DNA of 64,000 nt from Pseudonocardia petroleophila (GCF_014235185.1 NZ_CP060131.1:565501-629500), one strand, 5' to 3'. Numbered from the stretch's first letter, positions 54,285 through 63,930 are shown. Translations and numbers: made by a program. Notes: generated by a model not told the origin, from the sequence alone.

Positions 54285-56264
54285 ATGACGAGCACCGGAC
54301 CCGCACCCGCGGTGCCCGGGCCCGCCGTCGCGACGCAGCGCCGGTTCCGCCCCGAACTGCAGGGTCTGCGCGCGGTCGCGGTCGCGCTCGTCGTCGTCTA
54401 CCACGTCTGGTTCAACCGGGTCTCCGGCGGCGTCGACGTCTTCTTCGTCATCACCGGCTTCCTGCTCACCGGCCAGCTGCTGCGCTCGACCGAGCGCGCC
54501 GCGGTGCCGGTGCTGCGGCAGTGGGCGCGCACGCTGGGGCGGCTGCTGCCCGCCGCCCTGATCGTGCTGCTGGGCACGGTCGTCGGCGGTGCGCTGGTGC
54601 TGCCGGAGTCGCGGTGGCTGCAGGCGGTGCGGGAGGTCGTGGCGTCGTCGCTGTTCCTGCAGAACTGGCAGCTGGCGGCCGACTCCGTCGACTACGCGGC
54701 GCAGAACGACGTCGCCAGCGTCGTGCAGCACTTCTGGTCGCTGTCGATCCAGGTGCAGGTCATGCTGGCCGCCCCCGTGCTGATGGTGCTCGTCGTGGCC
54801 GCGGCCCGCGGGGCGGGCGCCTCCCCCCGCCGGTACCTGACGTACCTGCTGGGCGGTGTGTTCGCCGCGTCGCTGGCGTTCTCGGTCGTGCTCACCGCGG
54901 CCGACCAGCCCTTCGCCTACTTCCACACGGCGACGCGGCTGTGGGAGTTCGCGTTCGGCGGCCTGCTCGCGCTGGTCATCGACCGCGTCCGCCTCTCGGC
55001 GTGGCTGCGGGTGCGGCTGGGCTGGACCGGGCTGGTCGGGTTGGTGTCGTGCGGCCTGCTCCTGCAGGTCGACGCGGTGTTCCCCGGCTACGCGGCGCTG
55101 TGGCCGACGACGTGCGCCGCGCTCGTGCTCCTGGCGGGCGACACCGGGTCGCGCGCCGGCGCCGACCGGATCCTCGCCAGTGCGCCGCTGCGCCGTCTGG
55201 GGGACCTCAGCTACTCCCTCTACCTGTGGCACTGGCCCCTGCTCGTGCTGGCGCTCGTGTGGACCCGCCAGGAGCAGCTCGGGCTCGGGGCGGGCCTCAC
55301 CGTCATCGCCGTCGCACTGGCCCTCTCGGTGGTCACCGAGCGGATCGTGCAGCTCCCGAAGGACCCGTTCCGGGTGGCCGTCGCCGGGCTCGCCGTGGTG
55401 CTGGCGGTCACCGCGAGCTGGCAGCTGGTCGCCCTCTCGCGCACGTCGACCGACGCGGTGCTGGGCAGCGACCTGCATCCGGGCGCATCGGGCGGCGACG
55501 TGCCGGAGGCCGACCTGCTCCCGACGCCCGCGGGCGTCACCGACGACTGGGTGCGCGTCGAGAACTGGGACTGCGCACCGCTCGCCCGCTTCGACTGGAA
55601 CGCGTGCCGGCTTCCCGTCGCCGAGGAACCGCAGCGGCGCATCGTGCTGGTGGGCGACTCCCACGTGCAGCAGTTCGCGGGCGCGCTCGTGCCGATCGCC
55701 GAACGGGCCGGCTGGCAGCTCATCACCATGGTCTACGGCGCCTGCCCCTTCTCCACGGTGTCCGAGGTGTACCCCGACGAGCAGGTGTGCCTCGACTGGA
55801 ACGAGGCCGCGGCCGCGGAGATCGCCGACCTGCAGCCGGACGCGGTCGTCACCCTGGCCAGCCGCGACGTCCGCGCCGGGCTCACCGAGCAGACGCCGGA
55901 CGGGTTCGTGCAGCGCTGGCAGCAGCTCGCCGACCTCGGGATCCCGGTGCTGGCCGTCCGCGACAACCCGCGCTTCGACCACTCCCCCGCCGACTGCATC
56001 CAGCAGGTCGGGCGGGGAGCGGTCGAGTGCGGGATCGCGCGGGCCGAGGTGTACGCCCCCGACCCGCCGTACGCGGTGCGCACCGACGTGCCGGAGAACG
56101 TCACGTTCCTCGACATCGCCGACGCCGTCTGCGACGACGCCCTGTGCCCGGCCGAGCGCGGCAACGTGCTGGTCTACATGGACGACAACCACCTGACCGC
56201 CACGTACGCCACGTCGATGGCCCCGCTGCTGGAGGACCGCATCCGCGGCTCGCTGGGCTGGTAG
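54285..56264 (+). CDS. OafA-type acyltransferase with C-terminal SGNH domain
   Basis: A 659-residue protein. The acyltransferase_3 membrane domain (residues 18-365, about ten helices) starts RPELQGLRAVAVALVVVYHV with FVITGFLLTGQLL and FWSLSIQVQVMLAAPVL. A periplasmic SGNH hydrolase-like domain (residues 430-655) carries GDSHVQQFAGAL and ends DDNHLTATYA with a catalytic His. Such fusions O-acetylate cell-surface polysaccharides or peptidoglycan. The usual FSVEEQFY/W motif reads SIQVQVML, which may affect function. Confidence 0.9.
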   Translation: MTSTGPAPAVPGPAVATQRRFRPELQGLRAVAVALVVVYHVWFNRVSGGVDVFFVITGFLLTGQLLRSTERAAVPVLRQWARTLGRLLPAALIVLLGTVVGGALVLPESRWLQAVREVVASSLFLQNWQLAADSVDYAAQNDVASVVQHFWSLSIQVQVMLAAPVLMVLVVAAARGAGASPRRYLTYLLGGVFAASLAFSVVLTAADQPFAYFHTATRLWEFAFGGLLALVIDRVRLSAWLRVRLGWTGLVGLVSCGLLLQVDAVFPGYAALWPTTCAALVLLAGDTGSRAGADRILASAPLRRLGDLSYSLYLWHWPLLVLALVWTRQEQLGLGAGLTVIAVALALSVVTERIVQLPKDPFRVAVAGLAVVLAVTASWQLVALSRTSTDAVLGSDLHPGASGGDVPEADLLPTPAGVTDDWVRVENWDCAPLARFDWNACRLPVAEEPQRRIVLVGDSHVQQFAGALVPIAERAGWQLITMVYGACPFSTVSEVYPDEQVCLDWNEAAAAEIADLQPDAVVTLASRDVRAGLTEQTPDGFVQRWQQLADLGIPVLAVRDNPRFDHSPADCIQQVGRGAVECGIARAEVYAPDPPYAVRTDVPENVTFLDIADAVCDDALCPAERGNVLVYMDDNHLTATYATSMAPLLEDRIRGSLGW

Positions 56265-56267
56265 CCG

Positions 56268-56684
56268 TCAGGACTGCTGGGCGACGACCCCGTCCAGCGG
56301 CACGGCGTCGGCGAAGATCCCGTACGGGTTCGCGGTCACGAGCGGCTCGTCGCCGCCCGGGGTGACGGTCTCGAAGACGCCGTCGAGGTCGGTGTCGTCG
56401 AGGACGACGTCGGCGAAGCCGTCGCCGTCGAAGGCCAGGGCGACGACGTCGGCGACGAACCGCTCGTCGCCGGGGGTGTTGTCGAAGGCCGCGATGTCGT
56501 CGGAGAAGTCGCCGTCGACGTCGACGAACACCGAGTCGAGCACCCCGTCCCCGTCGGAGTCGTCGAGGACGGTCTCCTCGTAGCCGTCGCCGTCGAGGTC
56601 GGCGGTGCGGGTGAGGCCGTCGGTCGCCTCGGGCAGCTCGGGGGTGCCGGCGTCGATCGGGTCGGGGGCGTAGCACTCGGACAT
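56268..56684 (-). CDS. Asp-rich repeat protein, possibly calcium-binding
   Basis: A 138-residue, strongly acidic protein from ATG 56684 (GGAGGA upstream). Repeats of the kind D-x-D-G-D-G (DLDGDGYEETVLDDSDGDGV; VDVDGDFSDDI; AFDGDGFADVVLDDTDLDGV) resemble dockerin, thrombospondin-type or EF-hand Ca2+ loops. There is no signal peptide or membrane helix. Function is unknown. The 3' end lies 3 bp from the convergent acyltransferase stop. Confidence 0.7.
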   Translation of the reverse strand: MSECYAPDPIDAGTPELPEATDGLTRTADLDGDGYEETVLDDSDGDGVLDSVFVDVDGDFSDDIAAFDNTPGDERFVADVVALAFDGDGFADVVLDDTDLDGVFETVTPGGDEPLVTANPYGIFADAVPLDGVVAQQS

Positions 56685-56851
56685 CAGGTCCTCCGGGGGT
56701 CGTGGTGGCCGGTGTCGGCCGCTCACCAGGAGGGACGCCGGCGGGCACCCTCGGGTTACACCGGACCGCGGCGGGACGCGCTCGACCGGACACGTCGGGT
56801 CCCGGGCTGGCAGGGCGGTCGTTCCCCACGGTGAGGAGGGACCGTGCTGAC

Positions 56852-57186
56852 CCGGCGTTCCCGGCGGGCTGCTGGTCGCGGTGGAGGCGACGACCGACCG
56901 GCTCTCCGTCTCCCGGGTCATCGCCTGGGGCGGGGCCGACGTCGGGGACGTGGCGCGCTTCCCCGCCCGCGCGGTCCCCCGGGGTGCCGAGACCTCCGCG
57001 TTCACCCCCGCCACCGCCGTCGCGCCGGTCCGGCCCGTGGCACCGCCGGGCGAGCGGTGGCAGTAGGACGACTTCAACACCGTCCTCCTCGGGCTGGTCC
57101 TCGAGCGGGCCACCGGCCGGACGGTCGCGTCCTCCCTGTCCGAGGAGCCCTGGCAGCCCCTCGGCGCCGAGGCGGCGCCGGGCTGA
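56852..57186 (+). pseudogene. Remnant of a beta-lactamase-family serine hydrolase
   Basis: One frame reads VAPVRPVAPPGERWQ, then a TAG stop, then DDFNTVLLGLVLERATGRTV and LSEEPWQPLGAEA before TGA. Serine hydrolases of the beta-lactamase/esterase class have PG-x-x-W-x-Y-S-N-x-x-Y-x-L-L-G-x-V-L-E here, with Tyr where the stop occurs. The SxxK region is absent. It is a decayed fragment in the 615-bp gap between the Asp-rich protein and the methyltransferase. Confidence 0.65.
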
Positions 57187-57299
57187 TCTGAGCGGCCCCC
57201 GGTCGTCCGGTCCCGTCGCGAAAGCAGTGGCGGACCGACGTGCTCCGTCGGTGTACTGACGTGCCGGCGTGAGTCGGCCGAACAGCGGAGGTCCTGGTC

Positions 57300-58055
57300 G
57301 TGACGAGCTATGACGTGCTCGCCGAGGTGTACGAGTGGCTCATCTCGGACGCGAAGTCGACGCCCCCCGAGTTCGCGGCGGCGTTCGCCGACGTCACCCG
57401 TCTCCTTCCGGCGAACGCCCGGGTCCTCGACTGTTCGTGCGGCACCGGGCACCTCGCGGTCGGCCTCGCCGGTCTCGGCATGCAGGTCGTCGCGACCGAC
57501 GCCAGTGCAGCGATGGTTCGTCGGACCGCAGAGCTGTCCGAGGAGTTCGGGGCATCCGTCCGGACGGTGCGGGCGGACTGGGAGGAGCTGCCCGACCACT
57601 TCGATGACGCCACCTTCGACATGGTGTTCTGCGTGGGGAACTCGCTGCACCACGCCGTGGGCGCGAGAGGCAGGCGTGCCGCCCTGGAGTCGATGTCCCG
57701 GCTGCTGCGCCGTGGCGGACGCGTGGTGCTCACCTCCCGCAACTGGGAGCTCGTGAGGGCGAGGGGTTCCCGGCTGGACATCGGCGATCGGCTCGTCCGC
57801 CGGAACGGCCGCGATGCCGTCGTCGTCTACCGCTGGGAGATCGCGCCGCAGTGGGAGGACGAACACCGCATCGAGATCGCGGTCGCGCAGGTCGATGCCT
57901 CCGAGCAGGTCCTCGTCCGCTCGGAACTGCTGTCGTGCTGGCCCTGTCGACACGACGACCTCGACGTCGAGCTGCGCCGGGCCGGACTCCGCACGGAGAG
58001 CAGCACGTTCGACCCGGAGGCCGAGAACTACACGGTGGTGGCGAGCAGGATCTGA
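57300..58055 (+). CDS. Class I SAM-dependent methyltransferase
   Basis: A 251-residue protein from GTG 57300. Motif I is VLDCSCGTGHLAVGLAGLG, with VVATDASAAMVRRTAE next, motif II-like FDMVFCVGNSLHH and RLLRRGGRVVLTSRNW. The C-terminal half resembles glycine or small-molecule N-methyltransferases. The substrate is unknown. The gene is monocistronic and followed by a strong terminator. Confidence 0.88.
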   Translation: MTSYDVLAEVYEWLISDAKSTPPEFAAAFADVTRLLPANARVLDCSCGTGHLAVGLAGLGMQVVATDASAAMVRRTAELSEEFGASVRTVRADWEELPDHFDDATFDMVFCVGNSLHHAVGARGRRAALESMSRLLRRGGRVVLTSRNWELVRARGSRLDIGDRLVRRNGRDAVVVYRWEIAPQWEDEHRIEIAVAQVDASEQVLVRSELLSCWPCRHDDLDVELRRAGLRTESSTFDPEAENYTVVASRI

Positions 58056-58119
58056 GCCGGTGCGCGCCCCGGAACGCTGCGCGGACGGTCGTCGGCTCGG
58101 GCTCGGTCACCCGCACACG

Positions 58120-58156
58120 AGAACGGCCCCCAGGACGATCTCCTGGGGGCCGTTCT
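58120..58156. terminator. Bidirectional terminator between methyltransferase gene and tRNA
   Basis: A perfect 16-bp stem (arm AGAACGGCCCCCAGGA) with a 5-nt loop lies between the convergent methyltransferase and tRNA genes, 7 bp past the tRNA 3' end. Confidence 0.88.
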
Positions 58157-58162
58157 ACGTAG

Positions 58163-58236
58163 TAGCGGGGGTAGGATTCGAACCTACGACCTCTGGGTTA
58201 TGAGCCCAGCGAGCTACCGAGCTGCTCCACCCCGCG
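58163..58236 (-). tRNA. Initiator tRNA-fMet (anticodon CAT)
   Basis: A 74-nt cloverleaf. The anticodon loop CTCATAA is flanked by three G-C pairs (GGG/CCC), and the first acceptor pair is a C1/U72 mismatch. Both are initiator features. The T arm is GTAGG-TTCGAAT-CCTAC. CCA is not encoded. Confidence 0.93.
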
Positions 58237-58333
58237 ACGCTGTTGTTCTGTTGTGTCTACGACAGTACACCTCCCGGAAACCTCCGTGCAGCGGGGGGTC
58301 CCCGCCGGTCTCCGCAGGTCAGAAGCCCCGAAA

Positions 58334-58377
58334 CGGCCCGACCCCCGCGGACCGGGTGGTCCGCGGGGGTCGGGCCG
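58334..58377 (-). terminator. Strong hairpin terminator of the UPF0182 gene
   Basis: A perfect 20-bp stem (58334-58353 with 58358-58377) with GGGT loop lies 17 bp past the stop of the UPF0182 gene. The T-run is weak. Confidence 0.85.
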
Positions 58378-58394
58378 CGATCGAGACCTGCGTC

Positions 58395-61325
58395 TCAGCC
58401 CGCCGGCTGCGCCGCCTGCGCGGCCTGGAACTGCTGCACCGCGGCGTCGAGGGCGGCCAGCGCCGTGCCCTGGGCGGCGAAGTCACCGCTCTGCTGGGCC
58501 GCCTTCAGGTTGTCGATGGCCGTCTGGATCCCCGCGGCGGCCGCCGCGAGCTCCGGAGTGGCCCCGGCACCGGTGTTCGGCACCGCGGTGCCCGGATCCG
58601 GGGCGGCGGTACCGGGGGTCGTCGGCACGTCGGCCGCGGCCCCGGCGCCGAACACCTGGTCCAGCGCCGACGCCAGGTCGGGGGCGAACCCGACGCGGCC
58701 GTTGTAGCTCACCAGCACGCGGGCCAGCTGTGGGTAGCTGGAGTCCTCGTTGGCGCGCTGGATGTAGACCGGCTCGACGTAGAGCAGGCCCCCGGCCACC
58801 GGCAGCGTCAGCAGGTTGCCGTTGATCACGGAGCTCTGCCCGTTGCGGGCGAGCAGCCCGAGCTCCTGGCTGACCACCGGTGTGCCCACGAACCGGCTCT
58901 GCACCTGCTGCGGACCCAGTTCCTGCGTGTCCGGAGGCAGCTGCAGCAGCGTGATCTGGCCGTAGGTCTCCGGATCCGAGCTCGCCGACATGTACGCCGA
59001 GAGGATGTCGCGGTTCTGGAACACCAGCGCGCTGGTGAGCTGGAACGACGGGTCACCCGACGCCTGCCCGCCCGGCTGACCGGCCAGCAGGTAGTACGGC
59101 GGCTGCGCGAGCCCACCCGCGCCACCACCAGCCGGCGTCGGGTCCGACGGCACCTCCCAGAACGAGACGTTCGAGAAGAACTCGCCGGGGTTGTCGACGT
59201 GGTAGCTGGTGAGCAGGTCGCGCTGGACCTTGAACAGGTCCTCCGGGTAGCGCACGTGCTCGCGCAGGCTCGGGCTGATCGCCGAGGCCGGCTGCACCGT
59301 GTCGGGAAAGGTCTTCATCCACGTCTGCAGGACCGGGTCGGTCTCGTCGAACGCGTAGAGCGTGACGGTGCCGTCGTAGGCGTCGACGGTGGCCTTCACC
59401 GAGTTGCGCAGGTAGCTGACCTCGCGGTTGAGCTCCGGACGCACCCCCGGCCCGCCGGCGAGCGTGTCGGCGGTGGCCTCGCCGAGCTGGGTGCGCTCGG
59501 CGTAGGGGTAGTTGTCGAGGCTGGTGTAGCCGTCGACGATCCAGGTGATCCGCCCGTCGACGACGGAGGGGTACGGGTCGCCGTCGACCGTCAGCCACGG
59601 CGCGACCAGCTCGACGCGGTCGGCCGGGTCGCGCACGTACATGATCTTCGAGTTCTCGTTGATCGAGTTGTTGAAGAGGATGTTGCGCTCGCCGTAGTAG
59701 GCGGCGAAGGCGAGCCGGTTGACGATGTTGTCGAGCGGGACGCCGCCCTTGCCGTCGTAGGTGAACTGCTGGGTGTCGGAGTCGTACTCCACCGGCGGGG
59801 CGCCCTCGGGGGCTCCGACGATCGAGTAGCCGCGGATCAGCTCGCCGTAGTAGGTGCGGGGCTGCTCGACCCGCAGGCTGGGCGGCAGGGCCTCGCTCAT
59901 CGAGTTGTTGGTGTCGATGCTGGTGAAGCGGGGCAGGCCGCCCTCGCCGCCGGCGTCGTCGAGCGCGGCGTTCACCTGGTTGGCCGGGGCCACCACGATG
60001 CCGTTGCCGTGGGTGTAGACGAGCTGCTGGTTGATCCAGTCCGTCTGGTTGCCCGCGAGGCCCGCGGTGTTGAGCTCGCGGAGGCCGACGATGTAGTCCT
60101 GCATCGTGCCGTCGGTGCCGCGGTAGCGGTCGATGTCGAGGGTGGACGGGAAGCCGTAGAACGTCCGGCGCTGCTGGAGCTGCGTGAACGTGTCGGTGAG
60201 CTGCGCCGGGTCCAGGATCCGGATGTTCGGGATCGTGGCCGTCTCCGCGCGCACCTCGGCCGGGGTGGCCTCGGACTCCCCGCTGTAGGGCACCTCGGTG
60301 ACCGTGGCGTCGGTGAGCCCGTAGGCGTCGCGGGTGGCGGCGATGTTGCGCTCGATCGACACCGCCTCCCGCGCCTGGGCGTTGGGGGCGACGACGAACT
60401 GCTGCAGGATCGCGGGCCACGCGGCCCCGACGAGCACGCTGGAGAGCACCAGCAGCACGGTGGCGATCGCGGGGAGCTGCAGGTTGTTGCGGAACACCGC
60501 GACGAAGAACGCGGCCGCGCAGATCAGCGAGATGAACAGCAGGATCAGCTTGGCCGGCATCACCGCGTTGAGGTCGGTGTAGGTGGCGCCGTTGAACAGC
60601 GGGTTGCGGTCGGAGAACAGCAGCTCGTAGCGGTCGAGCCAGTAGGCGACGGCCTTGAGCAGCACGAACACGCCCGCGAGCACGGCGAGCTGGGCGCGCG
60701 CGGCACCGGAGACCTGGCCGCCGCGGCCGGTGAGCCGGATGCCGCCGAAGATGTAGTGGGTGACGAGCGCGACCACGAAGCTGATCGCCACGCCGACGAA
60801 CAGCCAGTTCAGCAGCAGCCGGTAGAAGGGGAGCTGGAACGCGTAGAAGCTGACGTCCAGGCCGAACTCGGGGTCGGCGATCCCGAACGGCGTGGAGTTG
60901 AGGAATTGCTGCACGATCTGCCAGTCGCCCTGCGCCGCGAGGCCGGCGATGAGGCCGATCGCGACGGGGATGCCGATGGCGAACAGCCGCAGCCGCTGGA
61001 TGATCACGGTGCGGTACCGGGCGATCGGGTCCTCGGGCCCCGACAGCGGCACGAACACCGGCCGGGACCGGTAGGCGATCCACAGGGCCAGCGCCACCAG
61101 GCCGCCGATCAGCAGCCCGCCCGCGAGGAACTGCACGATGCGGGTGAACAGGATCGTGGTGAACACGCCCCGGAACCCGACCTCGCCGAACCACAGCCAG
61201 TCGATGTAGAAGTTGATCAGCCGCGATCCACCGAGCAACAGCAGGACCAGCACGCCCGCGACGGCGAGCAGGATCCGGGTGCGACGGGTGAGCGTCGGGG
61301 CTCCCACCGGGGGCCGCATGGCCAC
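58395..61325 (-). CDS. UPF0182 family large membrane protein
   Basis: A 976-residue protein from GTG 61325 (GGAG at 8 nt; ATG 61319 is the alternative). Seven helices occupy the first 330 residues (ILLAVAGVLVLLLLGGSRLI; NFYIDWLWFGEVGFRGVF). A large extracytoplasmic region follows (SIERNIAATRDAYGLTD, FTSIDTNNSM, NILFNNSINENSKIMYVRDP). The acidic/Ala-rich C-terminus contains a helical ALAALDAAVQQFQAAQAAQ repeat. It is conserved in actinobacteria next to the PDZ protease; function is unknown. Confidence 0.95.
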   Translation of the reverse strand: MAMRPPVGAPTLTRRTRILLAVAGVLVLLLLGGSRLINFYIDWLWFGEVGFRGVFTTILFTRIVQFLAGGLLIGGLVALALWIAYRSRPVFVPLSGPEDPIARYRTVIIQRLRLFAIGIPVAIGLIAGLAAQGDWQIVQQFLNSTPFGIADPEFGLDVSFYAFQLPFYRLLLNWLFVGVAISFVVALVTHYIFGGIRLTGRGGQVSGAARAQLAVLAGVFVLLKAVAYWLDRYELLFSDRNPLFNGATYTDLNAVMPAKLILLFISLICAAAFFVAVFRNNLQLPAIATVLLVLSSVLVGAAWPAILQQFVVAPNAQAREAVSIERNIAATRDAYGLTDATVTEVPYSGESEATPAEVRAETATIPNIRILDPAQLTDTFTQLQQRRTFYGFPSTLDIDRYRGTDGTMQDYIVGLRELNTAGLAGNQTDWINQQLVYTHGNGIVVAPANQVNAALDDAGGEGGLPRFTSIDTNNSMSEALPPSLRVEQPRTYYGELIRGYSIVGAPEGAPPVEYDSDTQQFTYDGKGGVPLDNIVNRLAFAAYYGERNILFNNSINENSKIMYVRDPADRVELVAPWLTVDGDPYPSVVDGRITWIVDGYTSLDNYPYAERTQLGEATADTLAGGPGVRPELNREVSYLRNSVKATVDAYDGTVTLYAFDETDPVLQTWMKTFPDTVQPASAISPSLREHVRYPEDLFKVQRDLLTSYHVDNPGEFFSNVSFWEVPSDPTPAGGGAGGLAQPPYYLLAGQPGGQASGDPSFQLTSALVFQNRDILSAYMSASSDPETYGQITLLQLPPDTQELGPQQVQSRFVGTPVVSQELGLLARNGQSSVINGNLLTLPVAGGLLYVEPVYIQRANEDSSYPQLARVLVSYNGRVGFAPDLASALDQVFGAGAAADVPTTPGTAAPDPGTAVPNTGAGATPELAAAAAGIQTAIDNLKAAQQSGDFAAQGTALAALDAAVQQFQAAQAAQPAG

Positions 61326-61445
61326 GAGACACGCTCCAGGGTCTTGACAATGTGCGGACCCGCGAATAGGCCCTGTCCACCCAACTCTACGAGGACCGTG
61401 TGGGGTTCCCGTGGGGCGTGTCCGATTCGGTGCCCGGTCGAGACG

Positions 61446-62465
61446 TCAGCAGGCGGGAGTCGGCGCGCCGTCGCGCAGCGCGTCCAGGCTGCCGACGGCG
61501 TCGTCGAGGGTGTCGACGCGGACGAGGGTGAGCCCGTCGGGGGCGGTCGCGACCGCCTCCTCGCAGTTCGCCGCGGGCACCAGGAACACCGTGGCCCCGA
61601 CCTCGCGGGCGGCGATCATCTTGAACGGCACGCCGTCGATCGCCGACACCGCCCCGGACGGACCGATCGACCCCGTCCCCGCGACGAACGTCCCGCCGGT
61701 GAGCTCGCCGGGCGTCAGCTTGTCGACCACGCCGAGGGCGAACATCAGCCCGGCCGACGGGCCGCCGATCCCGCCCAGGCTGATCGTGACGTCGGTGTCG
61801 GGCAGCGGGCCGAGCCCCGGTGTGATGCCCAGGAACCCCTGCGGCCGGTCCGGCCGGGTCCCGAGGACGACCGGCACCGTCAGCTCCTCGCCCGCCCGCC
61901 GGATCACCAGCGACGCGGTCTGGCCCGGCAGCGACCCGCCGAGCTGCTCGGTGACCGCCTCGGCCGTGGTCACCGGCACGCCGTCGACGCTGACGATCTG
62001 GTCCTGCAGCTCCAGCAGGCCGTCGGCCGGCGAGTCGGGGACGACGCCGACGACGACCACGGACGCGGGCGTCCCGAGCTCGTGGAGCGCGGCGGACACC
62101 GCGTTGAGCTCCGACGACGTGAACTGGGCCGCGTTCTCGTCCTGGACCTCCTGCGTCGTCCGGTCCGACGGGAAGATCGGCTCGCGGGGCACCAGCCGCC
62201 GCTCCGGGGACAGCCAGAAGGCCAGCGCCGTGAACAGGGAGAGCTTGTCGGTCACCGACACCGTCGTCATGTTGAGGTGCCCGGACGTCGGGTACGTCGG
62301 CAGGTCGGCGACGTCGATGATCGGGGCGCCCTCGTAGTCGCCGAGCGTGTCGTAGGTCGGGCCGGGGCCCAGCGCGACGAACGGCACCGGCAGCGTCGCG
62401 CCGATCACGCCGAGGGACAGCGCCAGCAGGGTGGCGGCCACGACGGTCAGCATGCGACGACTCAC
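61446..62465 (-). CDS. PDZ-domain Lon-type (S16) membrane protease
   Basis: A 339-residue protein from GTG 62465 (AAGGTG upstream; an earlier ATG at 62501 is possible). One N-terminal helix (LTVVAATLLALSLGVIGATL) is followed by a PDZ domain (about residues 135-205, VVVVGVVPDSPADGLLELQD). The C-terminal Lon-like proteolytic domain has Ser in GGPSAGLMFALGVVDKL and Lys in GVPFKMIAAREVGA, forming the Ser-Lys dyad. It resembles Bacillus YlbL and probably degrades envelope proteins outside the membrane. It is divergent from the zinc protease gene by 70 bp. Confidence 0.92.
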   Translation of the reverse strand: MSRRMLTVVAATLLALSLGVIGATLPVPFVALGPGPTYDTLGDYEGAPIIDVADLPTYPTSGHLNMTTVSVTDKLSLFTALAFWLSPERRLVPREPIFPSDRTTQEVQDENAAQFTSSELNAVSAALHELGTPASVVVVGVVPDSPADGLLELQDQIVSVDGVPVTTAEAVTEQLGGSLPGQTASLVIRRAGEELTVPVVLGTRPDRPQGFLGITPGLGPLPDTDVTISLGGIGGPSAGLMFALGVVDKLTPGELTGGTFVAGTGSIGPSGAVSAIDGVPFKMIAAREVGATVFLVPAANCEEAVATAPDGLTLVRVDTLDDAVGSLDALRDGAPTPAC

Positions 62466-62535
62466 GATCGCGCACCTTATGCCGCGCCAGGTGAGGGCCA
62501 TCTACGGTGGTGCCCGAGCGCGTACCGTGGGGGCC

Positions 62536-63930
62536 ATGACTGACAAGCCGCCGTTCGGGTTCGGACCCTCCGACCGCGACGACTCGGACAAGGAGCGCGA
62601 CCCCGCACGCGGTGACGGTCCGCTCGATCCCTTCGGCTTCGGCAACCTCCCCGGGATGCCCCCGGGCGGGCTCCCCGGACTGGGTGGCCTGCCGGGGATG
62701 GGCGGTCCGGGCGGGTTCGACGTCAGCCAGCTCGGCCAGATGCTCACCCAGCTCGGGCAGATGCTCAGCCAGGCGCAGAACAGCGGCGACGGCCCCGTCA
62801 ACTACGACCTCGCCGCCCAGATGGCCACCCAGCAGCTCGCCGCCACCACCTCCTCGCTCACCGGGGCCCAGCGCTCCGCGGTGACCGACGCCGTGAAGCT
62901 GGCCGAGCTGTGGCTCGACGCCGCCACGGGGTTCCCGGCCGGCGCCACGGAGACGAAGGCCTGGTCGGCGAGCGAGTGGGTCACCGCGAGCATGCCCACC
63001 TGGAAGCGCCTGGTCGACCCGGTCGCGCGCCGGATGGGCAGCGCCTGGACCGACGCGCTGCCCGAGGAGGCGCGCGCCGCGGCCGGCCCCATGATGGCGA
63101 TGCTCGGCCAGATGGGCGGGCTCGCGTTCGGCACCCAGCTCGGGCAGGGCCTCGCCACCCTCGCCGCCGAGGTGCTGACCTCCACCGACATCGGCATCCC
63201 CGTCGGCCCCGACCGCGTGGCCGCGCTGCTGCCGGAGAACGTCGAGAAGTTCACGAAGGACCTGGACCGCCCCGCCAGCGAGGTGCTGCTGTTCCTGGCC
63301 GCGCGCGAGGCCGCCCACCAGCGGCTGTTCGCGCACGTCGGCTGGCTCAAGGAGCGGCTGCTGCGCACCGTCGAGGAGTACGCGCAGGGCATCACGATCG
63401 ACACCTCCAAGATCGAGGAGCTGGCCCGCGGCATCGACCCGTCCAACCCGGCGGCGATCCAGGAGGCCATGGGCTCCGGGATGTTCGAGCCCGAGACCAC
63501 CCCCGAGCAGAAGGCCGCGCTCGCCCGCCTGGAGACGCTGCTCGCGCTGATCGAGGGCTGGGTCGACGCGGTCGTGGCCGACGCGGTCGGCGAGCGCCTG
63601 CCCGGCGCGGAGGCGCTGCGCGAGACGCTGCGCCGCCGACGCGCGTCCGGCGGGCCGGCGGAGCAGACGTTCGCCACGGTCGTCGGGCTGGAGCTGCGAC
63701 CCCGGCGGCTGCGCGCCGCCGCGGAGCTGTGGCGGCTGCTCGGCGAGCAGCGGGGGGCCGAGGGCCGCGACGCGCTGTGGGCCCACCCCGACCTCATCCC
63801 GTCGGCCGACGACCTCGACGACCCCGCGGCGTTCGTCGCCAGGGACGAGGTGGGCGACCCGATCGCGGAGCTGGAGAAGCTGGCCGACACCGAGGCCGCG
63901 CCGGACCCCGAGGACGGGAAGGACTCCTAG
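62536..63930 (+). CDS. Zinc-dependent metalloprotease-like protein (DUF2342)
   Basis: A 464-residue protein from ATG 62536. A Gly/Pro-rich disordered start (GMPPGGLPGLGGLPGMGGPG) precedes a helical domain of the DUF2342/zincin-like family. The motif LLFLAAREAAHQRLFAH stands at the position of the HExxH zinc motif. Here it reads REAAHQ, so the first His is missing in the strict form and activity is uncertain. The conserved neighbourhood (UPF0182, PDZ protease) supports the family assignment. Confidence 0.88.
   Translation: MTDKPPFGFGPSDRDDSDKERDPARGDGPLDPFGFGNLPGMPPGGLPGLGGLPGMGGPGGFDVSQLGQMLTQLGQMLSQAQNSGDGPVNYDLAAQMATQQLAATTSSLTGAQRSAVTDAVKLAELWLDAATGFPAGATETKAWSASEWVTASMPTWKRLVDPVARRMGSAWTDALPEEARAAAGPMMAMLGQMGGLAFGTQLGQGLATLAAEVLTSTDIGIPVGPDRVAALLPENVEKFTKDLDRPASEVLLFLAAREAAHQRLFAHVGWLKERLLRTVEEYAQGITIDTSKIEELARGIDPSNPAAIQEAMGSGMFEPETTPEQKAALARLETLLALIEGWVDAVVADAVGERLPGAEALRETLRRRRASGGPAEQTFATVVGLELRPRRLRAAAELWRLLGEQRGAEGRDALWAHPDLIPSADDLDDPAAFVARDEVGDPIAELEKLADTEAAPDPEDGKDS

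Noticed and set aside
58200..62543. A 1447-codon open frame on the plus strand
   Set aside because: It lies antisense to the UPF0182 and PDZ protease genes, is low-complexity (Arg/Val/Gly/Glu rich) and matches no family. It is a GC-rich shadow frame.
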